Source: Stygiobacter sp. (lineage in GTDB: Bacteria > Pseudomonadota > Alphaproteobacteria > Rhodospirillales > Magnetospirillaceae). Taken from it: a stretch of DNA of 64,000 nt. How positions within the stretch are numbered: the stretch's first letter is position 1; every line of letters starts with the position of its first letter. The position numbers were made by a program, and so were the translations under genes. Below the pieces are notes generated by a model that worked only from the letters and a program-made list of their open reading frames with translations, did no database searches and was not told the origin of the DNA. Positions 56,075 through 64,000 of this stretch are shown here, piece after piece. Location: positions 62,001 to 126,000 of the forward strand of contig VBWB01000005.1 of NCBI GenBank assembly GCA_006218045.1. The letters run 5' to 3'.

Positions 56075-56998
56075 TCACAGCCGATTGAGCGCAGCACGAA
56101 TATCGGCGGCAACACTGTCGGCATCAAGCCGGTAATGGGCCAGCAAAGCGTTCTGCGAACCGTAATGGTGGGTAAACTTGTCGGGGATGCCCAGACGCAG
56201 GCCGGGGCGCAGCACGCCGTTGTCTTGCAGCGTTTCAAACACCGCGCTGCCCAGGCCGCCGTTGCGGCTATGCTCTTCCAGGGTCACCACCAGACGAGCG
56301 GGAGCGGCCAGTTCGACCAAAGCGGTCTCGTCCAGCGGCTTGATGGTATGCAGGTTGACGACACCGCAGGCAATGCCATCCGCCGCCAGATTGGCGGCCA
56401 CCTTCAAGGCCCGTTCGACCATGACGCCGCAGGCGAAAATCACCGCATCGCCCGGCGGGGCCATGACGATGGGCTTGCCCAGGGTAAAGCCCAGTTCCGG
56501 GCGCGAGACAACGGTGTCGCCGCCCTTGGCCAGACGGATATACATGGGGCCGGGCCAGTTCAGGGTCTGCGGCATCATCCGGGCCATTTCCTCGGCATCG
56601 GTGACCACCACGACGGCCATGTTGGGCAGGGACCGCATCAGGGCGATGTCCTCGATGGCGGTGTGGGTCGGCCCCAGCGGGGCATAAACGAAGCCGCCGC
56701 CATTGCCGATCAGTCGGACCGGAAGGTTGTGCAGGCACAGGTCGATGGCGACTTGTTCAAAACAGCGGCGGGTCAGGAAGGTGGAGATGGTGTTCACGTA
56801 AGGAATAAAGCCTTCCATGGCCAAGCCGGCGGCCATGCCGACCACATTGGCCTCGGCGATGCCTTCGATCAGATGGCGCTGGGGAAATTCCTTGCGCATG
56901 GCGTCCAAGGTGCCGGGGCCGGGATCGGACCCCAGATACAGCACGCGTTCATCCTGGCGAGCCAGTTCGTGCACCATGTTCAGACAGACTTTGCGCAT
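56075..56998 (-). CDS. Transketolase C-terminal subunit
   Basis: MRKVCLNMVHELARQDERVLYLGSDPGPG...IEGIAEANVVGMAAGLAMEGFIPYVNTISTFLTRRCFEQVAIDL...HYGSQNALL. Confidence 0.9.
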   Translation of the reverse strand: MRKVCLNMVHELARQDERVLYLGSDPGPGTLDAMRKEFPQRHLIEGIAEANVVGMAAGLAMEGFIPYVNTISTFLTRRCFEQVAIDLCLHNLPVRLIGNGGGFVYAPLGPTHTAIEDIALMRSLPNMAVVVVTDAEEMARMMPQTLNWPGPMYIRLAKGGDTVVSRPELGFTLGKPIVMAPPGDAVIFACGVMVERALKVAANLAADGIACGVVNLHTIKPLDETALVELAAPARLVVTLEEHSRNGGLGSAVFETLQDNGVLRPGLRLGIPDKFTHHYGSQNALLAHYRLDADSVAADIRAALNRL

Positions 56999-56999
56999 C

Positions 57000-57836
57000 T
57001 CAGGCGGCTCCCAGGGCGGACTCGATGGCCGCCATTTCGGCAGGGGACAGTTTGTTCTTGTGGTGCCAGTCGGGGTTGTTTTCGGCTGCGGGAATACCGC
57101 GCCCCTTGACGGTATGGCAGATGACCGCGCTGGGCTTGCCGACGGCCACCGGTAAGGCGGTGAAGGACTGGCGCAAGGCGGCGACGTCGTGGCCGTTCAC
57201 TTCCGTGACGGCGAAGCCGAAGCTGCGCCACTTGTCGGCCAGCGGCTCCATGTCCTGGACCTGGGCGGTCGGGCCATAGGATTGCAATTTATTGTAATCG
57301 ATGATGGCGGTCAGATTGTCCAGCCCGTGTTTACCGGCGGCCATGGCCGCTTCCCACACCGAACCTTCGTTGATTTCGCCGTCACCCATGGCGACGAAGA
57401 CGCGGGCATCCTGATTTTTGATGCGCTGGGCCAAGGCCATGCCCAAGCCGATGGACAAGCCGTGGCCCAAGGCGCCGGTCGAGGCTTCGACACCGGGAAT
57501 GATGCCGTATTCAGGATGGCCGCCCAAAATGCTGTCGAAAGCGCAGAAGGTCTTCAACGTAGCGGTCGGGAAAAAGCCGTGATCGGCCAAGACGGCGTAC
57601 AGGGCCAAGCAGCCGTGCCCCTTGGACAGGATGAAGCGGTCACGCCCGTTCCAACCCGGTTCGGCGGGACGGAAGCGCATGACGTCGTCATAAAGTACCC
57701 GGATGATTTCGATCAGCGACAATGCCGGCCCCGGATGGCCGCGGCCGGCGGCGATGAGCGCATCGAACACCAGGCGGCGCAAATGCTTAGAACGGTCGTC
57801 CAGGGCGCCGTCAGCGGGCAATGATGTGATGCTCAT
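57000..57836 (-). CDS. Transketolase N-terminal (ThDP-binding) subunit
   Basis: AGRGHPGPALSLIEIIRVLYDDVMRF...DRFILSKGHGCLALYAVLADHGFF...FVAMGDGEINEGSVWEAAMAAGKHGLDNLTAIIDYNKLQ. Confidence 0.93.
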   Translation of the reverse strand: MSITSLPADGALDDRSKHLRRLVFDALIAAGRGHPGPALSLIEIIRVLYDDVMRFRPAEPGWNGRDRFILSKGHGCLALYAVLADHGFFPTATLKTFCAFDSILGGHPEYGIIPGVEASTGALGHGLSIGLGMALAQRIKNQDARVFVAMGDGEINEGSVWEAAMAAGKHGLDNLTAIIDYNKLQSYGPTAQVQDMEPLADKWRSFGFAVTEVNGHDVAALRQSFTALPVAVGKPSAVICHTVKGRGIPAAENNPDWHHKNKLSPAEMAAIESALGAA

Positions 57837-58845
57837 GAAGTCCTTCTATCCAATCGAGCAAAGAAGCGGCCTTTTTCAATTGCCGGTCCTGCTCCGCTTT
57901 CTGGTCGTCACGACCTCCGGCCATGACCCGGCGCGCCCATCGCTCGGGCAGGAACTCGTTGAGCAGGATCAGGCACCATATCAAACCATAGACCGGTAAC
58001 AACATATGGAATCGCGTGACGAAATCCGGGTCGGTCGCCGCCATGTGCGGCAGCATGGCCGCGACGAAGTCCTGTCGGCATACGTCATCGAAGGCGCTGC
58101 CCGGATGCAAGATGACATCAGCGATGGCCTTGACCGGGTCATCCCAGCCGAAATACTCGAAATCGACGAACGCCAAGGTTCCGTCAGGCTGGCGCAGGGC
58201 ATTATGCAGGCCGAAATCCGATGGCGAAAGCAGCATGCGTTGCGGCGGCAACGCGCGCTCGCCAACGATCCCGGCCTGGTTCAGGCCGTTGGCGGCGGCG
58301 GCGAAGAACCGGGCGCAGGCGGGGTCGAATCGGGTGCGCAGGAATACCGACAGACCGGGGTGGTCACTGTCGATCGCCTGCAACCGGTTCCGACGGGCCT
58401 GCAATTGACCGAAAGCGTCCATCGGCGCCGGGCAAGCGGCCGAGGCCAAGGGCAGGTCTTGTGCGTCCGGCAGTCGGCCCAAGGGGGCAAGGCTGGTCAA
58501 AAAGCCAGCCAACCGGCTGGTATCGGCCCAAGTGCCGCTCCCCGGCGGGCAGGCTTGTCCCTCGATCCAACTGTAAAGCGCCAGATTATGACCGGGGTCA
58601 CAGGCGATCGGTTTGGGCAAGCCGGTGATGCCGTTCTTGGCCAAAAACGACAGGGCCCTCCATTCCGTTCCCAACCGATCGCGCGGATCGGCCTGTTGCG
58701 ACGGATAGAGCTTCAACGCCAAGGGGCCGTCCGGGGTTTGAGCACGGAAAATGCGGTTGTTGCCCCCCGCCCGGACCGAGCTTAGGGCATGGACCGGCAG
58801 TCTTGCCAAGGCGCTGGCCAATTGACGCAATTCTGCGTCAGTCAC
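57811..58845 (-). CDS. Aminoglycoside phosphotransferase / choline kinase-like protein
   Basis: LKLYPSQQADPRDRLGTEWRALSFLAKNGI...LLSPSDFGLHNALRQPDGTLAFVDFEYFGWDDPVKAIADVILHPG. Confidence 0.85.
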   Translation of the reverse strand: MTDAELRQLASALARLPVHALSSVRAGGNNRIFRAQTPDGPLALKLYPSQQADPRDRLGTEWRALSFLAKNGITGLPKPIACDPGHNLALYSWIEGQACPPGSGTWADTSRLAGFLTSLAPLGRLPDAQDLPLASAACPAPMDAFGQLQARRNRLQAIDSDHPGLSVFLRTRFDPACARFFAAAANGLNQAGIVGERALPPQRMLLSPSDFGLHNALRQPDGTLAFVDFEYFGWDDPVKAIADVILHPGSAFDDVCRQDFVAAMLPHMAATDPDFVTRFHMLLPVYGLIWCLILLNEFLPERWARRVMAGGRDDQKAEQDRQLKKAASLLDWIEGLHEHHIIAR

Positions 58846-59446
58846 CGAAAATCTCCTGCCCGATTTCTTTCCACGTGCGGCATCGGCGATAGCAGCCTTC
58901 GACGGTTTGGCCGGCGGGGTCGAAAAGAAGGCGTTGAACCCGGGCCGGGAAGGCAGGGTGGTCGAGAACTTCGCTCAGGTCATCGACGAAATGGCTGAAG
59001 TCCATGGCGGCGATGCGGGCCACCTTTTCATCACGCGTGGTCTCGAAATGCACCGATTGGCGCGCCATGGCGAAGCCGTCGGCGTTGAAAAATCCGTTGT
59101 TGTCCAGCCAGTCCATGGCCGCGTGGCGCAGATTGACGCGGGCCGGATCAAAGTGACCGTATTCGGTTTTATGGCTGACGATGGCCACGGCAATACCGCG
59201 CTGTCGGCATCGGCTCAGAAAGTCGCCGGCCCCCTCCATCAGCGTCGCCAATGGCATCAAACGCCCATAAACCTGACCTTGCAGGCTTTGCCACAGGGTT
59301 TCACCGCCAAAGCGGCGGGCGGCTTCCCGGACCTGCGTCTTGTCAGTGGTATCGGCAAGAGCCGGAACCCCCATTTCGCGGGCGGCAGCGACAAAAACCC
59401 GATCATAACAGACCAAGGTGTTGTCAAGATCGAGTCCGATACGCAT
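58838..59446 (-). CDS. HAD-superfamily hydrolase
   Basis: MRIGLDLDNTLVCYDRVFVAAAREMGVPALADTTDKTQVREAARR...IAVAIVSHKTEYGH. Alternative upstream start at 59515. Confidence 0.82.
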   Translation of the reverse strand: MRIGLDLDNTLVCYDRVFVAAAREMGVPALADTTDKTQVREAARRFGGETLWQSLQGQVYGRLMPLATLMEGAGDFLSRCRQRGIAVAIVSHKTEYGHFDPARVNLRHAAMDWLDNNGFFNADGFAMARQSVHFETTRDEKVARIAAMDFSHFVDDLSEVLDHPAFPARVQRLLFDPAGQTVEGCYRRCRTWKEIGQEIFGD

Positions 59447-59540
59447 GGGGGCGTTCAACGTGTCCACCTGGAAGACGGGCGTCTTGAGGGCACACCGAGG
59501 CAGTGATTGCATCAATGTGCTTTTATCCGCACTCGAACAA

Positions 59541-59576
59541 TCTGGCGGAAGCTTTCCAGATGAAGCTTCCGCCAGA
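59541..59576 (-). terminator. Perfect 14-bp hairpin TCTGGCGGAAGCTT-N8-AAGCTTCCGCCAGA, candidate terminator/attenuator
   Basis: Read directly; lies 10 nt past the stop of the 59587..60588 gene on the minus strand, followed by TTGTT (weak U-tract). Confidence 0.55.
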
Positions 59577-59586
59577 CTTCCTCAAA

Positions 59587-60588
59587 CTATCGTAGTTCTT
59601 CCTGCTGCATCAACTTGATATTGAAATAGCTGGGATTGTTCAATGGATCGGTCAGGCGACCATCCTTGAAGGCGGCGGCCAATTCGCGCACCGCATCCTC
59701 GATCGTGTATTTCAGCTCGAAGCCGATATCGTCGCGAATCTTCTTTCCCGACACATGATAGGAGCGGGGGTCGTTGGTGGGGACGAACTCGATTTCCACA
59801 TGCTCACCCACCACGGATTTGACGATCTGCGCCAATTCGCCGATGGGAAAGTTGGTGTCGCCCGCGTTCCAGATTTTGCCGTCGATCTTTTCGTCCGCCT
59901 GTTGCAGGACGTGCAAATAGACCCGGCACATATCCTGGATGTGGATATTGGGACGCTTCTGCGGTCCGCCGGTGACGCGAATCTTGCCCAGATTGACCGC
60001 ATGGTTGGTGAAGATGTTGACCACCACGTCCAGCCGCTGGCGCGGCGCATAGCCGCAAACGGTGGACGGGCGAATGGTGCAGGTGATGAAACCGGGGGCG
60101 CGCTCTTCTTCCAGTTCCTGCTCGCACAAGGCCTTGAACTTGGAATAATCGGTCAGGGGCTCCAGCGACAGGTCCTCGGTAACCTCGGCTTCGTCCTTGA
60201 TGCCGTAAACCGACGAGGACGACGCATAGATGAAACGCTTCACGCCGGCGGCCTTGGCGGCCCGGACCAAGGGGCGGAAGGCGTCGTAATTGATGGACTT
60301 GCCCAAGGCGGGGTCCAACTCGAAGCTGGGGTCGTTGGAAATACAGGCCAGATGGATGACGGCGTCACAGCCGGTCAAGGCATCCTTGACCACCGCCTGA
60401 TCGCGCAGATCGCCTTTGACCTGGCGCAGGCGCGGATGGTCCTTCAGCGGCGCGAACACGTCATCGCCGTAAAGATAAAGGTCCAGAACGGTGACGCCGT
60501 GTCCGGCGGCCAAAAGTTCGGGCACCAGGGCGCTACCGACATAGCCGGCGCCGCCGGTCACCAAAATATTCCAAGTCTTCGTGGTCAT
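59587..60588 (-). CDS. NAD-dependent epimerase/dehydratase
   Basis: MTTKTWNILVTGGAGYVGSALVPELLAAGHGVTVLDLYLYGDDVF...SSSSVYGIKDE...DYSKFKALCE. Confidence 0.9.
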   Translation of the reverse strand: MTTKTWNILVTGGAGYVGSALVPELLAAGHGVTVLDLYLYGDDVFAPLKDHPRLRQVKGDLRDQAVVKDALTGCDAVIHLACISNDPSFELDPALGKSINYDAFRPLVRAAKAAGVKRFIYASSSSVYGIKDEAEVTEDLSLEPLTDYSKFKALCEQELEEERAPGFITCTIRPSTVCGYAPRQRLDVVVNIFTNHAVNLGKIRVTGGPQKRPNIHIQDMCRVYLHVLQQADEKIDGKIWNAGDTNFPIGELAQIVKSVVGEHVEIEFVPTNDPRSYHVSGKKIRDDIGFELKYTIEDAVRELAAAFKDGRLTDPLNNPSYFNIKLMQQEELR

Positions 60589-60596
60589 GGCGGAGC

Positions 60597-62159
60597 CTAT
60601 TTCAAAAGCGTGGTGATGAACTTGATCAGCGGGGCCTTTTCCACCGACCGGCGATGGCCGACGATCCCCACCTTGATGGCCCCGGCGGCGTTGCCGATAA
60701 AGCCGACATGATCCATGCGTCCGCCCGCCGCCACCAGGGGCGAGGTGACCGCGAGGAAGGCGTCGCCGGCGCCAACGGTATCGACCACGGTCTTGGTGAA
60801 GGCCGGAACCCGATGGGCGCCGCGTTCGGTTTGCCAAGTCACGCAGCCATGCTTACCATGGGTCAGGATGATGCGGTTGCTCTTGATCAGGCGCGGCAGG
60901 ATATCGCCGGCAATGATCGACAGGTCTTCCGACTTGCTGCCCACCGCCATACGCGCTTCGGGGGCGTCGATACAGATGTAATCGGCCCGGGAATACCGGG
61001 TGATCAGGTTGAAGCCCATGTTGGCGCTGTTGCTTTGGGCGTTGACCGCCAGGAAACGGGCTTCGCTGGCCAGGATGCGGATGGTTTCCGGTTGGATCAG
61101 GCCGTGGCCGAAATCCGTGACCAGGACCACGTCGTAATTCTTGGCCACGTCAACGATACGCGAGTTGAAGTCATCGGCCAGGGATTCGCGCAGCGGCGAA
61201 TCGTCCATGTGATAGACTTCAAAAAGTTTCCGCATATAGGTCGGCTCGATGAACCGGCATTTACGGGTCGTCGGCGCGCCGGCGCGGCGCAGCGCCGTCA
61301 ACCCCACATTGGGCTTCAGGCTTTGGCGGATCACCGCCTCGTGCGGGTCGGCCTCGCCGATCACGGTCAGCACGTCGACCTTGGCGCAGAATTCCGCCAC
61401 ATGGTTGGCCGCGGCGATCACGCCACCGGCGAACAGCTCTTTGCTCTCGAACAAAGTGGCGATCATGTTTTCCTTGGGCGATTTGCCCAAGGTGGTGACG
61501 TACTGATATTCGTCGATGATGGTGTCGCCGACCAGCAACACCTTCATGTCCTTGACGCGTTCAATCAGGTCCAGGATCTGCGGCAGCGAATTTTCTTCGC
61601 GCATCTGCTCAAGAAAATCGCGCAGCGGCGGATCATAGACGTCGAAATACTTGTTGATCAGATTGGACGAACTGAAGGTGATGTCCTTGGTGAAGACCAG
61701 TCGACCGCCATGGGCTTCCACCGCGTCCCGTTCGGACTGGATCTTGCCGGTGACGTCGTCTTCGGGATTTTCGTAATCGGAGCCCTTGACGTAAATATCG
61801 GGGCGAACGGTATTGAGAACCACCTCGGCCGAACTGGCCTGGTTGATCCCGACCCAATCCACATAGGACAAGGCGGCCAACATTTCGGCCCGCATATGCT
61901 CGGGGAAAATCGGGCGGCCCGGGCCTTTGTTGACGAAGCCGTCACCGGTGGTGGTGACGATCAGCATGTCGCCCTCGCGCCGGGCGCCCTCCAGATGGCG
62001 GACATGGCCCATGTGCAACAGGTCGAACACCCCGTGGCACAGCACCACCTTGCGTCCTTCGTCCTGGGCTTGTTTGGCGATCTCGGCCAATTCCTGGAGT
62101 GACTGGATCTTGCTCCGCACGCTGGTGTGCGAGGCGGGATTGGCCGTCTCGTTGCCCAT
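60597..62159 (-). CDS. HldE-like bifunctional protein with reversed domain order (N-terminal nucleotidyltransferase, C-terminal PfkB-type kinase)
   Basis: N-term GRKVVLCHGVFDLLHMGHVRHLEGARREGDMLIVTTTGD (cytidylyltransferase); C-term MKVLLVGDTIIDEYQYV...VDTVGAGDAFLAVTSPLVAAG (PfkB). Confidence 0.92.
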   Translation of the reverse strand: MGNETANPASHTSVRSKIQSLQELAEIAKQAQDEGRKVVLCHGVFDLLHMGHVRHLEGARREGDMLIVTTTGDGFVNKGPGRPIFPEHMRAEMLAALSYVDWVGINQASSAEVVLNTVRPDIYVKGSDYENPEDDVTGKIQSERDAVEAHGGRLVFTKDITFSSSNLINKYFDVYDPPLRDFLEQMREENSLPQILDLIERVKDMKVLLVGDTIIDEYQYVTTLGKSPKENMIATLFESKELFAGGVIAAANHVAEFCAKVDVLTVIGEADPHEAVIRQSLKPNVGLTALRRAGAPTTRKCRFIEPTYMRKLFEVYHMDDSPLRESLADDFNSRIVDVAKNYDVVLVTDFGHGLIQPETIRILASEARFLAVNAQSNSANMGFNLITRYSRADYICIDAPEARMAVGSKSEDLSIIAGDILPRLIKSNRIILTHGKHGCVTWQTERGAHRVPAFTKTVVDTVGAGDAFLAVTSPLVAAGGRMDHVGFIGNAAGAIKVGIVGHRRSVEKAPLIKFITTLLK

Positions 62160-62169
62160 CTGATTTTCC

Positions 62170-63186
62170 TTACCCTGGCTGCTTGCCGAGAAACTTGAAC
62201 CAATCCGCGGTGGCGGTCTTAATGCTGTCGGGATCCCAGACCGGGGCCTCTCGCCAATAATCGATGTGGCGCAGCATCTCCGCCACGCCCTGTTCCAGCG
62301 AAACCTTCGGCTTCCACCCCAGGCGTTGGGTGATGCGGGTGGTGTCGGCGAAGGTACAGTCGGGTTCGCCCGGCCGCTTGGGGATATAGGTGACCGGCCC
62401 CTCGAGCAATTGCACCAGACGGTTGACGGAATAGGTGTTGCCGGAGCCGACGTTCATGACCTCGCCGCTCAGGCTGGAGGCGGCGGCCATGGCGAAGGCA
62501 TCGACCACATCGGTGACGAAGGTGAAATCGCGGGTCTGCGTGCCGTCGCCGACGACGGTGAAAGGCTTGCCCGCCAGCTTCTGCGCCAGAAACACGCCGA
62601 AGACGGCGCCATAGGTGCCCGATGTGCGGGACCGTGGGCCATAGACGTTGAACAGACGCAGGGCCACCGACGGGATATCATAGGTCTGGCACCAATGCAG
62701 GACGTACTGCTCGGCCACCCATTTGGTCAGGGCATAGGGGTACATGGGCCGTGCTTGGGCCGTTTCCGGTGTCGGATAAGCATCGGGAACGCCATAACAG
62801 GACGACGACGCGGCATAGACCAGCCGCTGCACCCCGACCGCCCGCGCGGCTTCCAGCAACGCGCAGGTGCCGTCCACATTGGCGTTGTGATAGGCCGTCG
62901 GCTGCTGGATCGAAGGAACGATATCGGCCAGGGCGGCCAGATGGAACAGCCACTGGCAGCCGGCCAGGATGGCCTTCAGGTCATCGCATTGCTCGATGGT
63001 CCGCTGGAACAGGGAAAGATTGGGGTGATCCTTCAGGTGCTGCAGATTTTCCGGCCGACCGGTGGAAAAATTGTCGATCACGGCAACCCGGTGGCCATCA
63101 TTGAGCAAGCGCTCGACCAAATGACTGCCGATAAAACCGGCGCCTCCGGTGACCACACATTTTTTGCCAGCTGAAGAAGCGCTCAT
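62170..63186 (-). CDS. NAD-dependent epimerase/dehydratase (UDP-glucose 4-epimerase-like)
   Basis: MSASSAGKKCVVTGGAGFIGSHLVERLLNDGHRVAVIDNFSTGRPENLQHL...YPYALTKWVAEQYV. Confidence 0.92.
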   Translation of the reverse strand: MSASSAGKKCVVTGGAGFIGSHLVERLLNDGHRVAVIDNFSTGRPENLQHLKDHPNLSLFQRTIEQCDDLKAILAGCQWLFHLAALADIVPSIQQPTAYHNANVDGTCALLEAARAVGVQRLVYAASSSCYGVPDAYPTPETAQARPMYPYALTKWVAEQYVLHWCQTYDIPSVALRLFNVYGPRSRTSGTYGAVFGVFLAQKLAGKPFTVVGDGTQTRDFTFVTDVVDAFAMAAASSLSGEVMNVGSGNTYSVNRLVQLLEGPVTYIPKRPGEPDCTFADTTRITQRLGWKPKVSLEQGVAEMLRHIDYWREAPVWDPDSIKTATADWFKFLGKQPG

Positions 63187-63281
63187 GCGTTGGATCGTTT
63201 CCCGTATGCGCCGAGCCCCCCGCAAGGGTGTTTTACGGCGAGTTTGCATCTTATCCTGTTCAGGAAGGGTGTTATTTACCC

Positions 63282-64000
63282 TTACGTTTGAACCGGCGCA
63301 AGTTTTTCGGGGAGAGCCGCCAACAAGCCTTGAGCAAAGGCCTCGAAGCCTCTGGCATTGAGGTGCAATCCGTCGAATCGCATGTCCCCGCCAAGATCCG
63401 CATCGGTATCGGGACCGGGCAAAACATTGGCCGTGGATGAAATCACCGCGTTTTGCGCGGCGATGATCTGCGGCCCGTCGATGTCGCGCAAGCGCGCGGC
63501 CCGGCAGACGATCATCGGCGCATCGACGCCGGCATGGCGGACCTGGTCGATGATGGCGCGCAACGACCGCTCATAGACCGCCTGTGCCGTGCCGTATTGG
63601 GCGTCGGATTCGCCTTGGTGCCAAAAAACATGGGTGAAGCGCAGCCCCAGGGCGTGGGTCTGGCGGATGGCGTCCGGGATGCGCCGGCACAGCTCGCCCC
63701 CGGGGGGCCAATGGGCGATGCGGGTGCCGCCGATGGCCACCGGGACCAGAATCACCGTCTGATACAGTCCCGACTCGAGGACGCGGCGGCCAAAGCGCAG
63801 CCAGACGCTGCCCCCCTGGCCCGAAGCCCCCAGCAGCGGGTCGCGGGCGACGTAGCAGCGGCCCCGATACAGATTGTAGACACCGGGGACGGCATCCATG
63901 GGATCCGTTCCGGCATTGGCGGCGTTGCTTTGCCCGGCCAGCAAGGCAACCATGGTTCGCCCCGATGCCACCTGGGGCAACGGCACTTCCTCGGGGTTTT
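63282..64000 (-). CDS. Sialate O-acetylesterase / SGNH hydrolase-like protein, 5' end off the right edge
   Basis: TMVALLAGQSNAANAG...IAIGGT-like PVAIGGTRIAHWPPGGELCRR...FWHQGESDAQYGT...DGLHLNARGFEAFAQGLLAAL; reading frame stays open to base 64000. Confidence 0.82.
   Translation of the reverse strand, partial: NPEEVPLPQVASGRTMVALLAGQSNAANAGTDPMDAVPGVYNLYRGRCYVARDPLLGASGQGGSVWLRFGRRVLESGLYQTVILVPVAIGGTRIAHWPPGGELCRRIPDAIRQTHALGLRFTHVFWHQGESDAQYGTAQAVYERSLRAIIDQVRHAGVDAPMIVCRAARLRDIDGPQIIAAQNAVISSTANVLPGPDTDADLGGDMRFDGLHLNARGFEAFAQGLLAALPEKLAPVQT

Noticed and set aside
53897-57109. 1070-aa plus-strand ORF
   Set aside because: Antisense to two DegT aminotransferases and the transketolase C subunit; composition is typical of GC-rich shadow ORFs (rich in G, H, Q, D, A, R) with no recognisable domain.
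57811-58845. Aminoglycoside phosphotransferase as resistance gene
   Set aside because: Located in a carbohydrate operon beside a HAD and transketolase; likely choline/sugar kinase-like.
60654-62102. 482-aa plus-strand ORF
   Set aside because: Antisense to the HldE-like gene; shadow ORF.
1-64000. CRISPR, tRNA/rRNA, IS elements, phage genes
   Set aside because: No repeat-spacer arrays, recognisable tRNA/rRNA sequence, transposase or integrase motifs were seen on reading the sequence and ORFs.

Overview
This 64 kb high-GC window appears to be entirely a surface-polysaccharide / nucleotide-sugar biosynthesis region. By codon usage and gene style it is probably from an alphaproteobacterium, possibly Magnetospirillum-like; that is inference only. 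I see no rRNA, tRNA, CRISPR array, transposase or phage genes. Four transcription blocks are visible. (A) A minus-strand run from ~26.1 kb to the left edge: about 25 mostly start/stop-overlapping genes. They include CDP-glucose genes (rfbF/rfbG), a sugar-phosphate cyclase / aldolase / KdsB-like cytidylyltransferase module, an ABC exporter and a legionaminate-like module (LegB, LegC, NeuB, NeuD). (B) A plus-strand operon (27.0-40.9 kb): gmhA-gmhB-transaldolase-hddA heptose genes, an FAD oxidoreductase, two large paralogous membrane proteins, a B12-type radical SAM protein, a GT2-radical SAM fusion protein, and an hddC-like nucleotidyltransferase. (C) A minus-strand operon (48.9-40.9 kb): radical SAM, cupin, C-methyltransferase, GT2, two small TM-wHTH-like proteins, an AAC(3)-like acetyltransferase, a NeuA-like cytidylyltransferase and a Gfo/Idh enzyme. 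(D) A minus-strand operon (right edge to 49.0 kb): epimerases, a domain-swapped HldE-like protein, split transketolase, two DegT aminotransferases, 'sporadic carbohydrate cluster' proteins, a radical SAM/SPASM protein, a methyltransferase and a flippase-like protein. Between A and B sits a wHTH regulator with two GTTCAC-N3-GTGAAC-type inverted repeats, one lying between its own -35 and -10. Two genes look frameshifted (SDR at ~8.3-9.0 kb; GT-B-like gene at ~14.9-16.05 kb). The best candidates for undescribed biology are the GT2-radical SAM fusion with its neighbours, the cyclase-aldolase-cytidylyltransferase module, and the paired TM-wHTH proteins. All calls come from reading the sequence and family recognition; no database search was run.
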